Positions 38,711-47,352 of a stretch of DNA of 64,000 nt are shown in pieces. Under the pieces are notes generated by a model. The model was given only the letters and a program-made list of their open reading frames with translations, made no database searches and was not told where the DNA came from. Within the stretch, counting starts at the first letter, position 1; the number at the start of each line of letters is the position of its first letter. The stretch comes from Thioclava nitratireducens (GTDB taxonomy: Bacteria > Pseudomonadota > Alphaproteobacteria > Rhodobacterales > Rhodobacteraceae). The stretch is from positions 233,501 through 297,500 of the forward strand of contig NZ_CP019437.1 in NCBI RefSeq assembly GCF_001940525.2. Reading direction: 5' to 3'. Position numbers and translations under genes: made by a program.

Positions 38711-38760
38711 GTCAAATATCCCGGGGGACTCTCTGAAAGAGACGGGGGCAGCGCCCCCTC
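38711..38760 (-). repeat. Intergenic GC-hairpin/GGGATATTT repeat, copy C2 (abuts mog stop)
   Basis: On the minus strand a GGGGGCGCTGCCCCC hairpin begins directly after the mog stop. A GTCTCT/AGAGAGTC hairpin (same place, different sequence from C1) and CCCCCGGGATATTTGAC follow. Confidence 0.75.
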
Positions 38761-39297
38761 TTACTTCTTCTTCGGACGGAAGGCTTTGATCCGGGCAGGA
38801 TCGGTCTCGATATAGCCCGCGCCGATCAGGTCGAGGCAATAGGGCACGGCGGCGAAGACCGCATCGAGGCAGGTCGCGATGGCCGAGGGTTTTCCCGGCA
38901 CCATAATGATCAGCGATTTTCCCGCGATCCCTGCCGACTGGCGCGACAGAATGGCGGTCGGCACTTCGAGCAGCGAGGCGCGGCGCATTTCTTCGCCGAA
39001 GCCCGCGAGTTCCTTCTCGATCACGTCGAAGCAGCCCTCGGGCGTCTCGTCGCGCGGCGCGGGACCGGTGCCGCCGGTGATCAGGATCAGATCGGCTTCC
39101 GCCTCGACCAGCTCGCGCAGCTTTGCCGCGACGCTCTCGCGCCCATCGGGGATGATGTGACGCTCGATCTCCAGCGGCGAGGTGACCACGCCGCGGAGAT
39201 AGTCCTCGCAGCCCGGACCGCCCTTGTCCTCGTATTCGCCCCGGGACGCGCGGTCGGAGACGGTGACGATGGCGGCCTTGGGCTGCGAAAAACTCAT
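38761..39297 (-). CDS. mog: Molybdopterin adenylyltransferase (MogA type)
   Basis: This enzyme adenylates molybdopterin before molybdate insertion. The 178-residue product has the MPT-binding signature [17 protein letters not shown] (about residues 72-88). The MogA-type second half is [22 protein letters not shown], then [28 protein letters not shown], ending AFRPKKK. These features favour MogA over MoaB. Its start overlaps the argG stop (ATGA), although the pathways are unrelated. Confidence 0.88.
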   Translation of the reverse strand: MSFSQPKAAIVTVSDRASRGEYEDKGGPGCEDYLRGVVTSPLEIERHIIPDGRESVAAKLRELVEAEADLILITGGTGPAPRDETPEGCFDVIEKELAGFGEEMRRASLLEVPTAILSRQSAGIAGKSLIIMVPGKPSAIATCLDAVFAAVPYCLDLIGAGYIETDPARIKAFRPKKK

Positions 39298-40523
39298 TTC
39301 TTCACTCGCGCGTTGCGGGTTGCGATCAGCTTCAGGCGCAGCGCGTTGAGCTGGATGAAGCCCGCCGCGTCTTTCTGATCGTAGGCACCTGCGTCTTCTT
39401 CGAAGGTCACATGGGCCTCGGAATAGAGCGAATAATCCGACCAGCGCGCCACGGTCCGGGCCGCGCCCTTGAAGAGCATCAGCTTCACCGTGCCGGTGAC
39501 ATATTCCTGCGTCTTGTCGATCAGCGCCTGCAGCGCCTCACGCTCGGGCGAGAACCAGAAGCCGTTATAGATCAGCTCGGCATAGCGCGGCATGATCGAA
39601 TCCTTCAGGTGGCCCGCGCCGCTGTCGAGCGTGATCTGCTCGATGCCGCGGTGGGCCTCCAGCAGGATCGTGCCGCCGGGAGTCTCGTAGACGCCGCGCG
39701 ACTTCATGCCGACGAAGCGGTTCTCGACGAAATCGAGACGGCCAATGCCGTGCTTTTTGCCGTATTCGTTCAGCTTGGTGAGGATCGTCGCGGGCGACAT
39801 CGCCTCGCCGTTGATCGAGACCGCGTCACCCTTCTCGAAACCGATCTCGATATATTCGGGCTCGTTCGGAGCCTGCGTGATCGGATCGTCGGTGCGCTGG
39901 TAGACGTAATCGGGCGCCATATCTGCCGGGTCTTCCAGCACCTTCCCCTCGGACGAGGTGTGAAGCAGGTTCGCATCGACCGAGAAAGGCGCTTCGCCGC
40001 GCTTGTCCTTTGCGATCGGGATCTGGTTGGCCTCGGCGAATTCCAAGAGTTTGGTGCGCGAGGACAGATCCCATTCGCGCCACGGCGCGATCACCTTGAT
40101 CGACGGGTCGAGCGCATAGGCCGACAGCTCGAAGCGGACCTGATCGTTGCCCTTGCCGGTCGCGCCATGCGCCACCGCATCGGCGCCGTGCTGATGCGCG
40201 ATCTCGACGAGATGCTTGGAGATCAGCGGGCGCGCGATCGAGGTGCCCAGCAGATAGAGCCCCTCGTAGACCGCATTGGCGCGGAACATCGGGAAGACGA
40301 AATCGCGGACGAATTCCTCGCGCGCGTCTAGGATATGGATATTCTCGGGTTTGATGCCGAGCATCTCTGCCTTCTTGCGCGCCGGCTCGAGTTCCTCGCC
40401 TTGGCCGAGATCGGCGGTGTAGGTGATGACCTCGCAGCCGTATTCGGTCTGCAGCCATTTCAGGATGATCGAGGTATCGAGGCCGCCCGAATAGGCAAGC
40501 ACGACTTTCTTGGGCGCGGACAT
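39294..40523 (-). CDS. argG: Argininosuccinate synthase
   Basis: ArgG condenses citrulline and aspartate using ATP. The 409-residue product has the PP-loop [15 protein letters not shown] (about residues 9-23), [31 protein letters not shown] and [19 protein letters not shown]. The start [14 protein letters not shown] at 40523 follows a GGGAGATG site. It is the second arginine gene in the window (with argJ), but the two are not in one operon. Coupled to mog by a 4-bp overlap. Confidence 0.98.
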   Translation of the reverse strand: MSAPKKVVLAYSGGLDTSIILKWLQTEYGCEVITYTADLGQGEELEPARKKAEMLGIKPENIHILDAREEFVRDFVFPMFRANAVYEGLYLLGTSIARPLISKHLVEIAHQHGADAVAHGATGKGNDQVRFELSAYALDPSIKVIAPWREWDLSSRTKLLEFAEANQIPIAKDKRGEAPFSVDANLLHTSSEGKVLEDPADMAPDYVYQRTDDPITQAPNEPEYIEIGFEKGDAVSINGEAMSPATILTKLNEYGKKHGIGRLDFVENRFVGMKSRGVYETPGGTILLEAHRGIEQITLDSGAGHLKDSIMPRYAELIYNGFWFSPEREALQALIDKTQEYVTGTVKLMLFKGAARTVARWSDYSLYSEAHVTFEEDAGAYDQKDAAGFIQLNALRLKLIATRNARVKK

Positions 40524-40581
40524 ACGGCATCTCCCGGTTTTCTTGTTCCGCGACGGAATAGAAGCTTTTTTTCCAATGAAC

Positions 40582-40607
40582 AAGGGCCGCCCCGAAGGAC
40601 GGCCCTT
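40582..40607 (-). terminator. Terminator hairpin between the Gly-rich secreted gene and argG
   Basis: AAGGGCCG (40582-40589) pairs with CGGCCCTT (40600-40607). It lies about 22 bp after the stop of the upstream minus-strand gene, with only a weak T tract. Confidence 0.7.
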
Positions 40608-40628
40608 TCGCATTGGCTTTAAGCGAGA

Positions 40629-41714
40629 TCAGCTCTCGGTGGACGGATCCACGAGCGGATCGGTGGTTTCCCCGGTCGCGGCGAGATCGCCTTCGACGGT
40701 GCCGTCCCCCGTCGTGCCGTCGCCGGTCGCCACATCGCCATCGGCGGGCGGCTCTGTCGTCGCGGTCTCCGGCGGGGGCAGGTCAAGCAGTTGGTGCAGA
40801 TAGGCGAGCGCCTCGGGCGAAAGCTCGCGACCGTTCGAAGCGGCGAGAAGCGCATCGTTTTCGTTCGTAGCGGAGTTCGCGATCTCGGTTTCCAGATCGG
40901 TGACCTTCTGCTGCGCAGCGGCCAGATCGGCCTCATAGGTCGTCGCTGCCGCCAGTTCTTCCTCCAGCGGCGCGAGCTGCGCATCATAGCCCTCCGCCTC
41001 GGGGTTAAGCTCATCGATCGCTGCCTGGATATCCTCCACGCTGCGGACATCCTGCGATTCAAGTGCCGCCAGCGCATCCTGCGCGTCGGTCAGGTTCTGC
41101 TCGGCCTCGGCCGCAGCCAGAACCGTGTCGCGATAGGCTGCAATCCGACCCACCTGGCTGTTCGGCGAGGCGTTGGCGAGCGCTGTCGCGCTGGCATGGG
41201 CGGCATTCAGGCCTTTCAGCTCGGAGGCCAGCTCGCCGTGATTGCGCAGCTCATCCTCGCTCAGGCTCGGCTTGCCGTTCGGACGCGGCGACTCGTTGAC
41301 CGCGTATTCGGTTGGGGTGGTCGAGCGTTTCTTCGTCGCGGTCGTACCGCGCGACGCCGTCTTCACGGTGGAGCGGCTGGTGTGTTGCGACTTGTTGTTA
41401 AGTTTGCCGGAGAAGAGATCGTCGAGGAATTTCGCCGGGCCGCCGCCATGCGTGGCAGCTTTGCCGGAATTGCCCGGGCTCGTGGGACGCCCGGCCGATG
41501 CGGATTTGCCCGCCGCGCCGGATTTGCCGCCCGCGTGGCCGTTGCCGCCCCCGTTGCCGCCGCCATGGCCACCGCCATTTCCGCCACCGTTCCCACCGCC
41601 ATTGCCGTTCTTGGCAAACGCGGCATCCGCGCCGGTGAAATGGCTGGTCGCCACCGGGGCGACGACGAAGCTCGCCGCGACAAGGGCGACGATCGAAGTT
41701 TTTCTCAGGCGCAT
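40629..41714 (-). CDS. Secreted Gly/Asn-rich and coiled-coil protein of unknown function
   Basis: The 361-residue product has a signal peptide (residues 1-32, MRLRKTSIVALVAASFVVAP). A low-complexity GGGN/GGGH repeat (about 36-65) and a Ser/Thr/Lys linker follow. The conserved-looking segment ELKGLNAAHASATALANASPNSQVGRI (in parts) lies at about 168-195. A long acidic Ala-rich coiled coil (about 200-285) leads to a Thr/Asp/Gly/Pro-rich C-terminus. I do not recognise a domain. The layout suggests a secreted or surface structural protein. AGGAGGG lies just before the ATG. Confidence 0.75.
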   Translation of the reverse strand: MRLRKTSIVALVAASFVVAPVATSHFTGADAAFAKNGNGGGNGGGNGGGHGGGNGGGNGHAGGKSGAAGKSASAGRPTSPGNSGKAATHGGGPAKFLDDLFSGKLNNKSQHTSRSTVKTASRGTTATKKRSTTPTEYAVNESPRPNGKPSLSEDELRNHGELASELKGLNAAHASATALANASPNSQVGRIAAYRDTVLAAAEAEQNLTDAQDALAALESQDVRSVEDIQAAIDELNPEAEGYDAQLAPLEEELAAATTYEADLAAAQQKVTDLETEIANSATNENDALLAASNGRELSPEALAYLHQLLDLPPPETATTEPPADGDVATGDGTTGDGTVEGDLAATGETTDPLVDPSTES

Positions 41715-41887
41715 GCGGCCCTCCTATTTTTATTGCTCGCGACACGTTTTCAGCACGAATACCGTCGAAAGTGGGCAAAAAAGCGGCGGCCTTTGCAAAA
41801 TGCGCAAAGCTTCGCCCAAAGCGCCCCCGGGTTGCGCGTAGTCCCGCCGAACGGCCTTCCCCCTTGCAAGAGCGGTGCAGCTTCGTC

Positions 41888-43147
41888 ATGGCTTTCCTTA
41901 TGAGTGAGTTCGCCCTTTCCGCCCAAGCCGCCACCCGCGCGCTGCGTGCGCTCTTCGAGCCGACGCCGCTGCAACTCAATGCGCATTTGTCGAAACGCTT
42001 CGAGGCGGAGGTCTGGCTCAAGCGCGAGGACCTGACGCCGGTGCGCTCCTACAAGATTCGCGGCGCCTTCACCGCCATGCGGAAATTGCGCGAACGCGAC
42101 CCGTCGGCGGCGCATTTCGTCTGCGCGAGCGCCGGAAACCATGCGCAGGGCGTGGCCTTCGCCTGTCGGCATTTCGGGGTGAAAGGCACGATCTTCATGC
42201 CGGTCACGACGCCGCAGCAGAAGATCGACAAGACCAAGACCTTTGGTGGCGATGCGGTCGAGATCGTTCTGACCGGCGACTATTTCGACGACACGCTCGC
42301 CTCGGCGCAGGAATTTTGCCGCGACGCCGGAGCGCATTTCCTCGCCCCGTTCGACGATCCGGATGTGATCGAGGGACAGGCCTCGGTCGGGGTGGAGATC
42401 CTCGACCAACTGGGCGGCGCGCCGGATATGGTAATCCTGCCCGTGGGCGGCGGGGGCTTGGCCGCGGGCGTCACCGGCTATCTTCGCGCGACCGCCCCCG
42501 GGACGGAATTCCGCTTCGTCGAGCCCTTGGGCGGTGCGAGCCTGACCGCAGCGGTCAAGGCGCATGAGCCCGTGACGATTTCGCAGGTGAACAGTTTTGT
42601 CGACGGTGCCGCAGTCGCCCGGATCGGCGCGCGCCCCTTTGCGGAGCTTGGCTGGGTCACGCCCGAGCAAGTCCATCTTGCGCCGGAGGATCGCATTTGC
42701 ATCACGATGCTCGAGATGCTCAATGTCGAAGGCGTCGTATTGGAACCCGCCGGCGCGATGTCGGTCGATATTCTCCCGGAACTGGCCGATACGATCCGCG
42801 GCAAGCGCGTGGTCTGCGTGACCTCGGGCGGCAATTTCGATTTCGAGCGGCTACCGGAAGTGCGCGAACGCGCCCAGCGCTATTCGGGCCTGAAGAAGTA
42901 TTTCATCCTTCGCCTGCCGCAACGGCCCGGTGCCCTGAAGGATTTCCTTCAGATGCTTGGCCCCGACGACGACATCGCGCGCTTCGAATACCTGAAGAAG
43001 TCGGCGCGGAATTTCGGCTCGGTCCTGATCGGGATCGAGACCAAACGCGCCGAGAACTTCACAGAGCTCTTCGCTAAGCTCGACGCCGAGGGCTTCGTTT
43101 GGCGCGACATCACCGAAGACGAGACCTTGGCCGAATTTCTTATTTAA
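41888..43147 (+). CDS. ilvA: Threonine ammonia-lyase (threonine dehydratase)
   Basis: This PLP enzyme deaminates threonine to 2-oxobutanoate for isoleucine synthesis. The 419-residue product has the PLP lysine in RSYKIRGA (Lys55), KREDLTPV, CASAGNHAQGVA and VILPVGGGGLAAGV. A single C-terminal ACT-like regulatory domain (about residues 335-415: YFILRLPQRPGALKDFL) follows, so this is the short form with one regulatory copy. ATG 41888 is used; ATG 41900 is an alternative and neither has a strong site. Confidence 0.94.
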   Translation: MAFLMSEFALSAQAATRALRALFEPTPLQLNAHLSKRFEAEVWLKREDLTPVRSYKIRGAFTAMRKLRERDPSAAHFVCASAGNHAQGVAFACRHFGVKGTIFMPVTTPQQKIDKTKTFGGDAVEIVLTGDYFDDTLASAQEFCRDAGAHFLAPFDDPDVIEGQASVGVEILDQLGGAPDMVILPVGGGGLAAGVTGYLRATAPGTEFRFVEPLGGASLTAAVKAHEPVTISQVNSFVDGAAVARIGARPFAELGWVTPEQVHLAPEDRICITMLEMLNVEGVVLEPAGAMSVDILPELADTIRGKRVVCVTSGGNFDFERLPEVRERAQRYSGLKKYFILRLPQRPGALKDFLQMLGPDDDIARFEYLKKSARNFGSVLIGIETKRAENFTELFAKLDAEGFVWRDITEDETLAEFLI

Positions 43148-43352
43148 CGCCTCCTTTCCGATAGGCCGCCCATCATATGGGGGCGTTAGATTTTCGTTGT
43201 CCTTGCACTGCGCCGCATTGATGCGTCCGCAGTTCGATAGTTACGGCCCCGCTTCGGTAGCCGAACCAATTTTCGAACTCTGGCCGTAACCACGCTTGTG
43301 ATCTTCCGTTCTGCGCAATGCAGCGCTTGGCGCGATCTACCTGGCGCCTTAC

Positions 43353-43682
43353 CTATGCGGCCGGGGTGAATTCCGATAGCCGCCCCATGAATTGCAGTTT
43401 GGACAAGCTGTAGGTCTCGCGGATCGCGCCCAGATCGACCTCCGCGGAGCGTCCGGCGGCCGCCATGCGCTCTCCTTTCTGACAGGCACCGCCGAAATCG
43501 CGAAAGCCGAGATTCCAGGCAGAGCCTTTCAGGAAATGCAGATCTTCTTCGACCCGATCGGGGCGCCCGCCAAGCGCCATCACGACGGCCTCGACCTCGT
43601 CGAGAAATAGATCCACGACCTCGGAAAAGCCCTCTGCGCCTATTTCAGAGCGCAATTCCTGTACCCGTTCCCAATCAATCAT
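43353..43682 (-). CDS. Histidine phosphotransfer (Hpt) domain protein
   Basis: This is a stand-alone phosphotransfer protein of 109 residues. The phospho-accepting His49 lies in LHFLKGSAWNLGFRDFGGAC, the Hpt consensus, within an all-helical fold (VVDLFLDEVEAVVMALGG before it). It is divergent from a REC-PP2C gene across 141 bp. The pair suggests a phosphorelay in which this protein passes phosphate to or from the receiver domain. That link is inferred from context. Confidence 0.88.
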   Translation of the reverse strand: MIDWERVQELRSEIGAEGFSEVVDLFLDEVEAVVMALGGRPDRVEEDLHFLKGSAWNLGFRDFGGACQKGERMAAAGRSAEVDLGAIRETYSLSKLQFMGRLSEFTPAA

Positions 43683-43823
43683 CGCGCCCTCCAGGCCAAT
43701 CGATCCGACACCACCCGACGCTGACCATAGGGCCGCACCCTTTCGATTTTCTTAACGCCTGAGCCGGCCGGTTTTCACCGAATCTTAGGGTCTCTGCGGT
43801 TTCATTGGATGCAGAGGTTTCGG

Positions 43824-45155
43824 ATGATGCAGATGGCGCAAAGACACGAGGTTCCCGTTGGCGCGAGCCGACCACCCTTGGCGGGCACGGCGCGGCACGT
43901 TCTGGTCGTGGACGACAGCCGGATGCAGCGCCGCATTCTGTCGGCGCAATTGTCGCGCTCCGGCTATCAGGTGAGCGAGGCTGAAAGTGCGGAAGAGGCA
44001 ATCGCGATCTGCGCCCAGTGCGAGCCGGATATCGTGATCTCGGACTGGATGATGTCGGGGATGAGCGGCCCCGAATTCTGCCGTATCTTCCGCGACTTGC
44101 CGCGACGCAGCTACGGCTATTTCATCCTTCTGACCACCAAGGCCGAGAAGAAGGACGTCACGCGCGGTTTGGAAAGCGGGGCCGACGATTTCCTCTCGAA
44201 ACCAGTCAACGGAGAGGAGCTTCGCGCAAGGCTCAGCGCGGGAACCCGCATCCTCAAGATGCAAGAGGAACTGACCGAGAAGAACCGACTGCTGCGCGCG
44301 GCGCAGGAGGTGATCGACCGCGACCTGCAGGAGGCACGCAAGCTACAGCAGAGCTTGGTGCGGGTACGTCACGCACAGTTCGAAGCGGCGGAGGTCTCGT
44401 TGCTCTTGCGACCGGCGGGCCATGTCGGCGGCGACCTCGTCGGGTACTTTCCGATCAACGAACGCCGGGTCGGCCTTTACGGCATCGACGTGTCGGGACA
44501 TGGCATCACCTCGGCTCTGATGATGGCACGGATCGCGGGCTACTTCTCCGCCGCCACCCCCAGCCAGAACCTCGCAATCTACCGCAACGCACAGGGTGAA
44601 TTGCGCGGCCGACGCCCGGCGGACCTTGCGCGACATCTCAACGAGCTCGTGCTGAGCGAGATGAACACCGAAACATATTTCACACTAATCTATGCCGATA
44701 TCGACCTGCGCACCGGCAAGGCGGAGCTGGTGCAGGCCGGGCACCCCTATCCGGTCCTGCAACGGCGCAACGGTACGGTGGAGTTTCTCGGCGAGGGAGG
44801 ACTACCGATTGGTCTGATCGAAGGCGCCACCTACGAAACCTTCACCGTTCAACTGACCCCGGGAGACAGGCTGGTTCTGGTTTCGGACGGAATCACCGAA
44901 GCCTGTGACCGAGACGGCGAGATGATCGATCAGACCCGACTGGCCCGGATGCTCCGCAAGTTTTCCGGGATAGCGGGCCCAGCGCTGCTGGATGCGATAT
45001 ATCGCGAAACCGAGCAGTTCGCCGAGGGCGAAATCGCGGACGATGTCTCGGCGGGCGTTCTGGAATTTCACGGCCCCGGCAGCACCGCGCGACGATCGGT
45101 GCTCGTTTCGGACAATGGCGAATGTGACCCGATTGCAGAAACGACAGGAGGATGA
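43824..45155 (+). CDS. Response regulator with PP2C (SpoIIE-type) phosphatase output
   Basis: The 443-residue product has a receiver domain (about residues 24-140), with the acidic pair in VVDDSRMQ, phospho-acceptor Asp in VISDWMMSGM (about Asp74) and Lys in SKPVNGEEL. A coiled-coil linker (KMQEELTEKNRLLRAAQ) leads to a SpoIIE/RsbU PP2C domain with metal-binding Asp in HVGGDLVGY, GIDVSGHG and VSDGITEA. Such proteins dephosphorylate anti-sigma antagonists in partner switching; RbaY of Rhodobacter capsulatus has this architecture. ATG 43824 has AGAGG upstream; ATG 43809 is an in-frame alternative. No antagonist or anti-sigma gene is adjacent. Confidence 0.9.
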   Translation: MMQMAQRHEVPVGASRPPLAGTARHVLVVDDSRMQRRILSAQLSRSGYQVSEAESAEEAIAICAQCEPDIVISDWMMSGMSGPEFCRIFRDLPRRSYGYFILLTTKAEKKDVTRGLESGADDFLSKPVNGEELRARLSAGTRILKMQEELTEKNRLLRAAQEVIDRDLQEARKLQQSLVRVRHAQFEAAEVSLLLRPAGHVGGDLVGYFPINERRVGLYGIDVSGHGITSALMMARIAGYFSAATPSQNLAIYRNAQGELRGRRPADLARHLNELVLSEMNTETYFTLIYADIDLRTGKAELVQAGHPYPVLQRRNGTVEFLGEGGLPIGLIEGATYETFTVQLTPGDRLVLVSDGITEACDRDGEMIDQTRLARMLRKFSGIAGPALLDAIYRETEQFAEGEIADDVSAGVLEFHGPGSTARRSVLVSDNGECDPIAETTGG

Positions 45156-45199
45156 ACCACCGCAACTAAGCTCCCACCGAATGAAACGACCCCTGCTTT

Positions 45200-45640
45200 T
45201 CAGCGGCGAAGCACCCGTCGGAAAAACGCGCGCTCGCCTTCATTTGCAAGCAAACCGAGCGCCTCCTCGGGATCGGCCCAATGCGCCGTATGAAACGGCT
45301 CCGGCGGGAGGCCGCGCTTCAACACCGGGCGCGCCAGCCAGATCGAACACAGCTTCTCCGCCCAGAACTCGTATTCGGGCATGTAGGTGAAACGCCGATA
45401 GGCCCCAACGCGGCGCAACCCGGTGATCGCCCAACCGGTCTCTTCGAAGACCTCACGGTGCAGCGCTTCGATCGGCCCCTCGCCCGGATCGATCCCGCCG
45501 CCCGGCAATTGAAACTCCGGCACGGGATGGGACTGATGGGTCAGAAGCACCCTGCCGTCGCGGATCAGGATCGCGTAGGCACCGGGGCGCAAACGATACC
45601 GCTGACCGGATTCCACCCGCTCTCCGAACCTCGCGATCAT
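45200..45640 (-). CDS. Nudix hydrolase
   Basis: This is a 146-residue Nudix protein of unknown substrate. The Nudix box runs from GGGIDPGEGPIEALHREV to FEETGW (about residues 47-70). An N-terminal RPGAYAILIRDGRVLLTHQ and a C-terminal HTAHWADPEEAL helix are usual for the fold. GGGAGAG is close to the ATG at 45640. It is divergent from hslO; the 97 bp between them hold an RpoH-type promoter that reads towards hslO. Confidence 0.88.
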   Translation of the reverse strand: MIARFGERVESGQRYRLRPGAYAILIRDGRVLLTHQSHPVPEFQLPGGGIDPGEGPIEALHREVFEETGWAITGLRRVGAYRRFTYMPEYEFWAEKLCSIWLARPVLKRGLPPEPFHTAHWADPEEALGLLANEGERAFFRRVLRR

Positions 45641-45649
45641 GTGCTCTCC

Positions 45650-45677
45650 CTTGGGTCTGCGGTTGCCGCGCCTATAT
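45650..45677 (+). promoter_or_regulatory. RpoH (sigma-32)-type promoter of hslO
   Basis: CTTG (45650-45653), a 17-base spacer and CCTATAT (45671-45677) match CTTG-N17/18-CYTATNT at every defined position. The start point would be about 50 bases before the hslO ATG, consistent with heat-shock control of Hsp33. Confidence 0.78.
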
Positions 45678-45737
45678 TGGGGCTGTATGGCAGGCTCCGC
45701 GCTGCCCGAAAACCCCTCTGAGCCTCTCAGGAGCACC

Positions 45738-46766
45738 ATGTCCAAGTTATCCCAAATCGCATGGGACGATACAGTTCTGCCGTTTCAGCTCGACCGCTCT
45801 GACATCCGCGGCCGGGTTGCCCGCCTCGACGGCGTGCTAGACACCGTCCTGTCGCAACATGATTACCCCCGCGCGGTCGAAATGCTGGTGGCCGAAGCCG
45901 CCCTTCTGACCGCGCTGATCGGCCAGACCGTCAAACTGCGCTGGAAGCTGTCGCTGCAAATCCGCGGCAACGGCCCGATCCGCATCATCGCCACCGACTA
46001 CTACGCCCCCGAGAAGGAGGGCGCGCCCGCCCGCATCCGCGCATGGGCGAGTTTCGATGACGAGAAGCTCGATCCCAAGGCCGACCCGTTCGAACAGATC
46101 GGGCAGGGCTATTTCGCGATCCTGATCGATCAGGGCAAAGGCACGACCCCCTATCAGGGTATCACGCCGCTGACCGAGGGCTCGCTGCGCGCCTGCGCCG
46201 AGGCGTATTTCGCGCAATCCGAGCAGCTGCCCACGCGGTTCTCGCTGTCCTTCGGGCGCTCGATCCTGCCCGGTCAGGGCGAGAGCTGGCGCGCGGGCGG
46301 CGTGATGCTGCAGCATATGCCCCCAGCCTCGCCCTTCGCCGCCCAGGAAGGCTCGGGCGATCAGGGCCTACTGACCGCCGACGACATCCTCGATGGCGAG
46401 GAAGGCGAGAACTGGGCCCGCGCCAATATCCTGCTCGACACGGTCGAGGATATGGAACTGATCGGCCCGACCGTGCAGCCGACCGAGCTGCTGGTGCGCC
46501 TGTTCCACGAAGAGCGGCCGCGCGTCTTTGATCCGCAGCGGGTGGAGTTCGGCTGCACCTGCTCTGCTGACCGCGTGCGCCAGTCGCTCTCGATCTACTC
46601 GGCGCGCGACATCGCGCATATGACCACCGATGAGGGCACGGTTACCGCTGACTGCCAGTTCTGCGGCGCGCATTACATTTTCGATCCGCTGACGCTTGGC
46701 TTCGAGGCGCAGAAGAACCCCGACGGGTCGCTGCGCGAAGCGGGAGGCGAGGGAACGAATGAGTGA
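45738..46766 (+). CDS. hslO: Redox-regulated chaperone Hsp33
   Basis: Hsp33 is a holdase activated by oxidation of its zinc-bound cysteines. The 342-residue product has the chaperone domain (YPRAVEMLVAEAALLTALIGQTVKLRWKLSLQIRG in parts, ALIDQGKGTTPYQGI-like core). The C-terminal zinc centre is CxC (Cys273, Cys275) and CxxC (Cys306, Cys309). GGAGC precedes the ATG at 45738. It heads hslO-Nudix-CCA genes that overlap end to end. The RpoH-type promoter upstream fits its role. Confidence 0.96.
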   Translation: MSKLSQIAWDDTVLPFQLDRSDIRGRVARLDGVLDTVLSQHDYPRAVEMLVAEAALLTALIGQTVKLRWKLSLQIRGNGPIRIIATDYYAPEKEGAPARIRAWASFDDEKLDPKADPFEQIGQGYFAILIDQGKGTTPYQGITPLTEGSLRACAEAYFAQSEQLPTRFSLSFGRSILPGQGESWRAGGVMLQHMPPASPFAAQEGSGDQGLLTADDILDGEEGENWARANILLDTVEDMELIGPTVQPTELLVRLFHEERPRVFDPQRVEFGCTCSADRVRQSLSIYSARDIAHMTTDEGTVTADCQFCGAHYIFDPLTLGFEAQKNPDGSLREAGGEGTNE

Positions 46767-47352
46767 TCCGCTCGCCCCGGTTCTGGACGCCTTGGCGCGA
46801 CCGGGGCGGCCCTCTTCGGATTACGATCTGAACCCGGAAGTGATCCTGCCCGAGGGACGCAAGCTGCGGCCCGCGGGCGTTCTCGTTGCCTTCGATACGT
46901 TCGGGCCGGAGCCGCGTCTGCATCTGACGAAGCGCAGCTCGCATCTGCGCCACCATCCCGGCCAGATCGCCTTTCCCGGCGGCAAGGTGGATCCCGATGA
47001 CGAAGGCCCGGTCGGCGCGGCGCTGCGCGAGGCGCAGGAAGAGATCGGCCTGCCTCTTGACCATGTCGAGGTGCTGGGCACGTTCGCTCCCCATGAGACG
47101 GTGACGTCCTTTCTGGTGACGCCGGTGCTCGCACGCATCCATACCCCGTTCGAGGTCATCCCCGAAGCGGGCGAAGTGGCCGAGGTGTTCACCGTGCCGC
47201 TGTCGCATATCACGCCCGAGAATTTCCGCGTCGAGTCGCGCCGGTGGCGCGGCACACGGCGCAGCTATTTCGTGGCGCCTTACGGGCCCTATTACATCTG
47301 GGGCGCCACCGCGCGTATATTGCGCTCATTGGCGGACCGGATGGCGGGATGA
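46759..47352 (+). CDS. Nudix hydrolase, coenzyme A pyrophosphatase type
   Basis: The 197-residue product has the CoA-pyrophosphatase (NudL/YeaB) signature: LTKRSSHLRHHPGQIAFPGG just before and into the Nudix box, then GGKVDPDDEGPVGAAL continuing REAQEEIG. The LxxHxGQxxFPGG pattern is specific for the NudL group. The start at 46759 overlaps the end of hslO by 8 bp, and the stop overlaps the next start (ATGA). Coupled translation with both neighbours is likely. Confidence 0.92.
   Translation: MSDPLAPVLDALARPGRPSSDYDLNPEVILPEGRKLRPAGVLVAFDTFGPEPRLHLTKRSSHLRHHPGQIAFPGGKVDPDDEGPVGAALREAQEEIGLPLDHVEVLGTFAPHETVTSFLVTPVLARIHTPFEVIPEAGEVAEVFTVPLSHITPENFRVESRRWRGTRRSYFVAPYGPYYIWGATARILRSLADRMAG

Noticed and set aside
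41549..41608. Tandem repeat at GGGN/GGGH codons as a CRISPR or DNA repeat array
   Set aside because: The repetition is explained by glycine-asparagine codons within the secreted protein, with no spacers.
43148..43352. Possible small RNA or gene in the gap between ilvA and the Hpt gene
   Set aside because: No convincing promoter, terminator or coding frame was seen; I find nothing supportable in these 205 bp.
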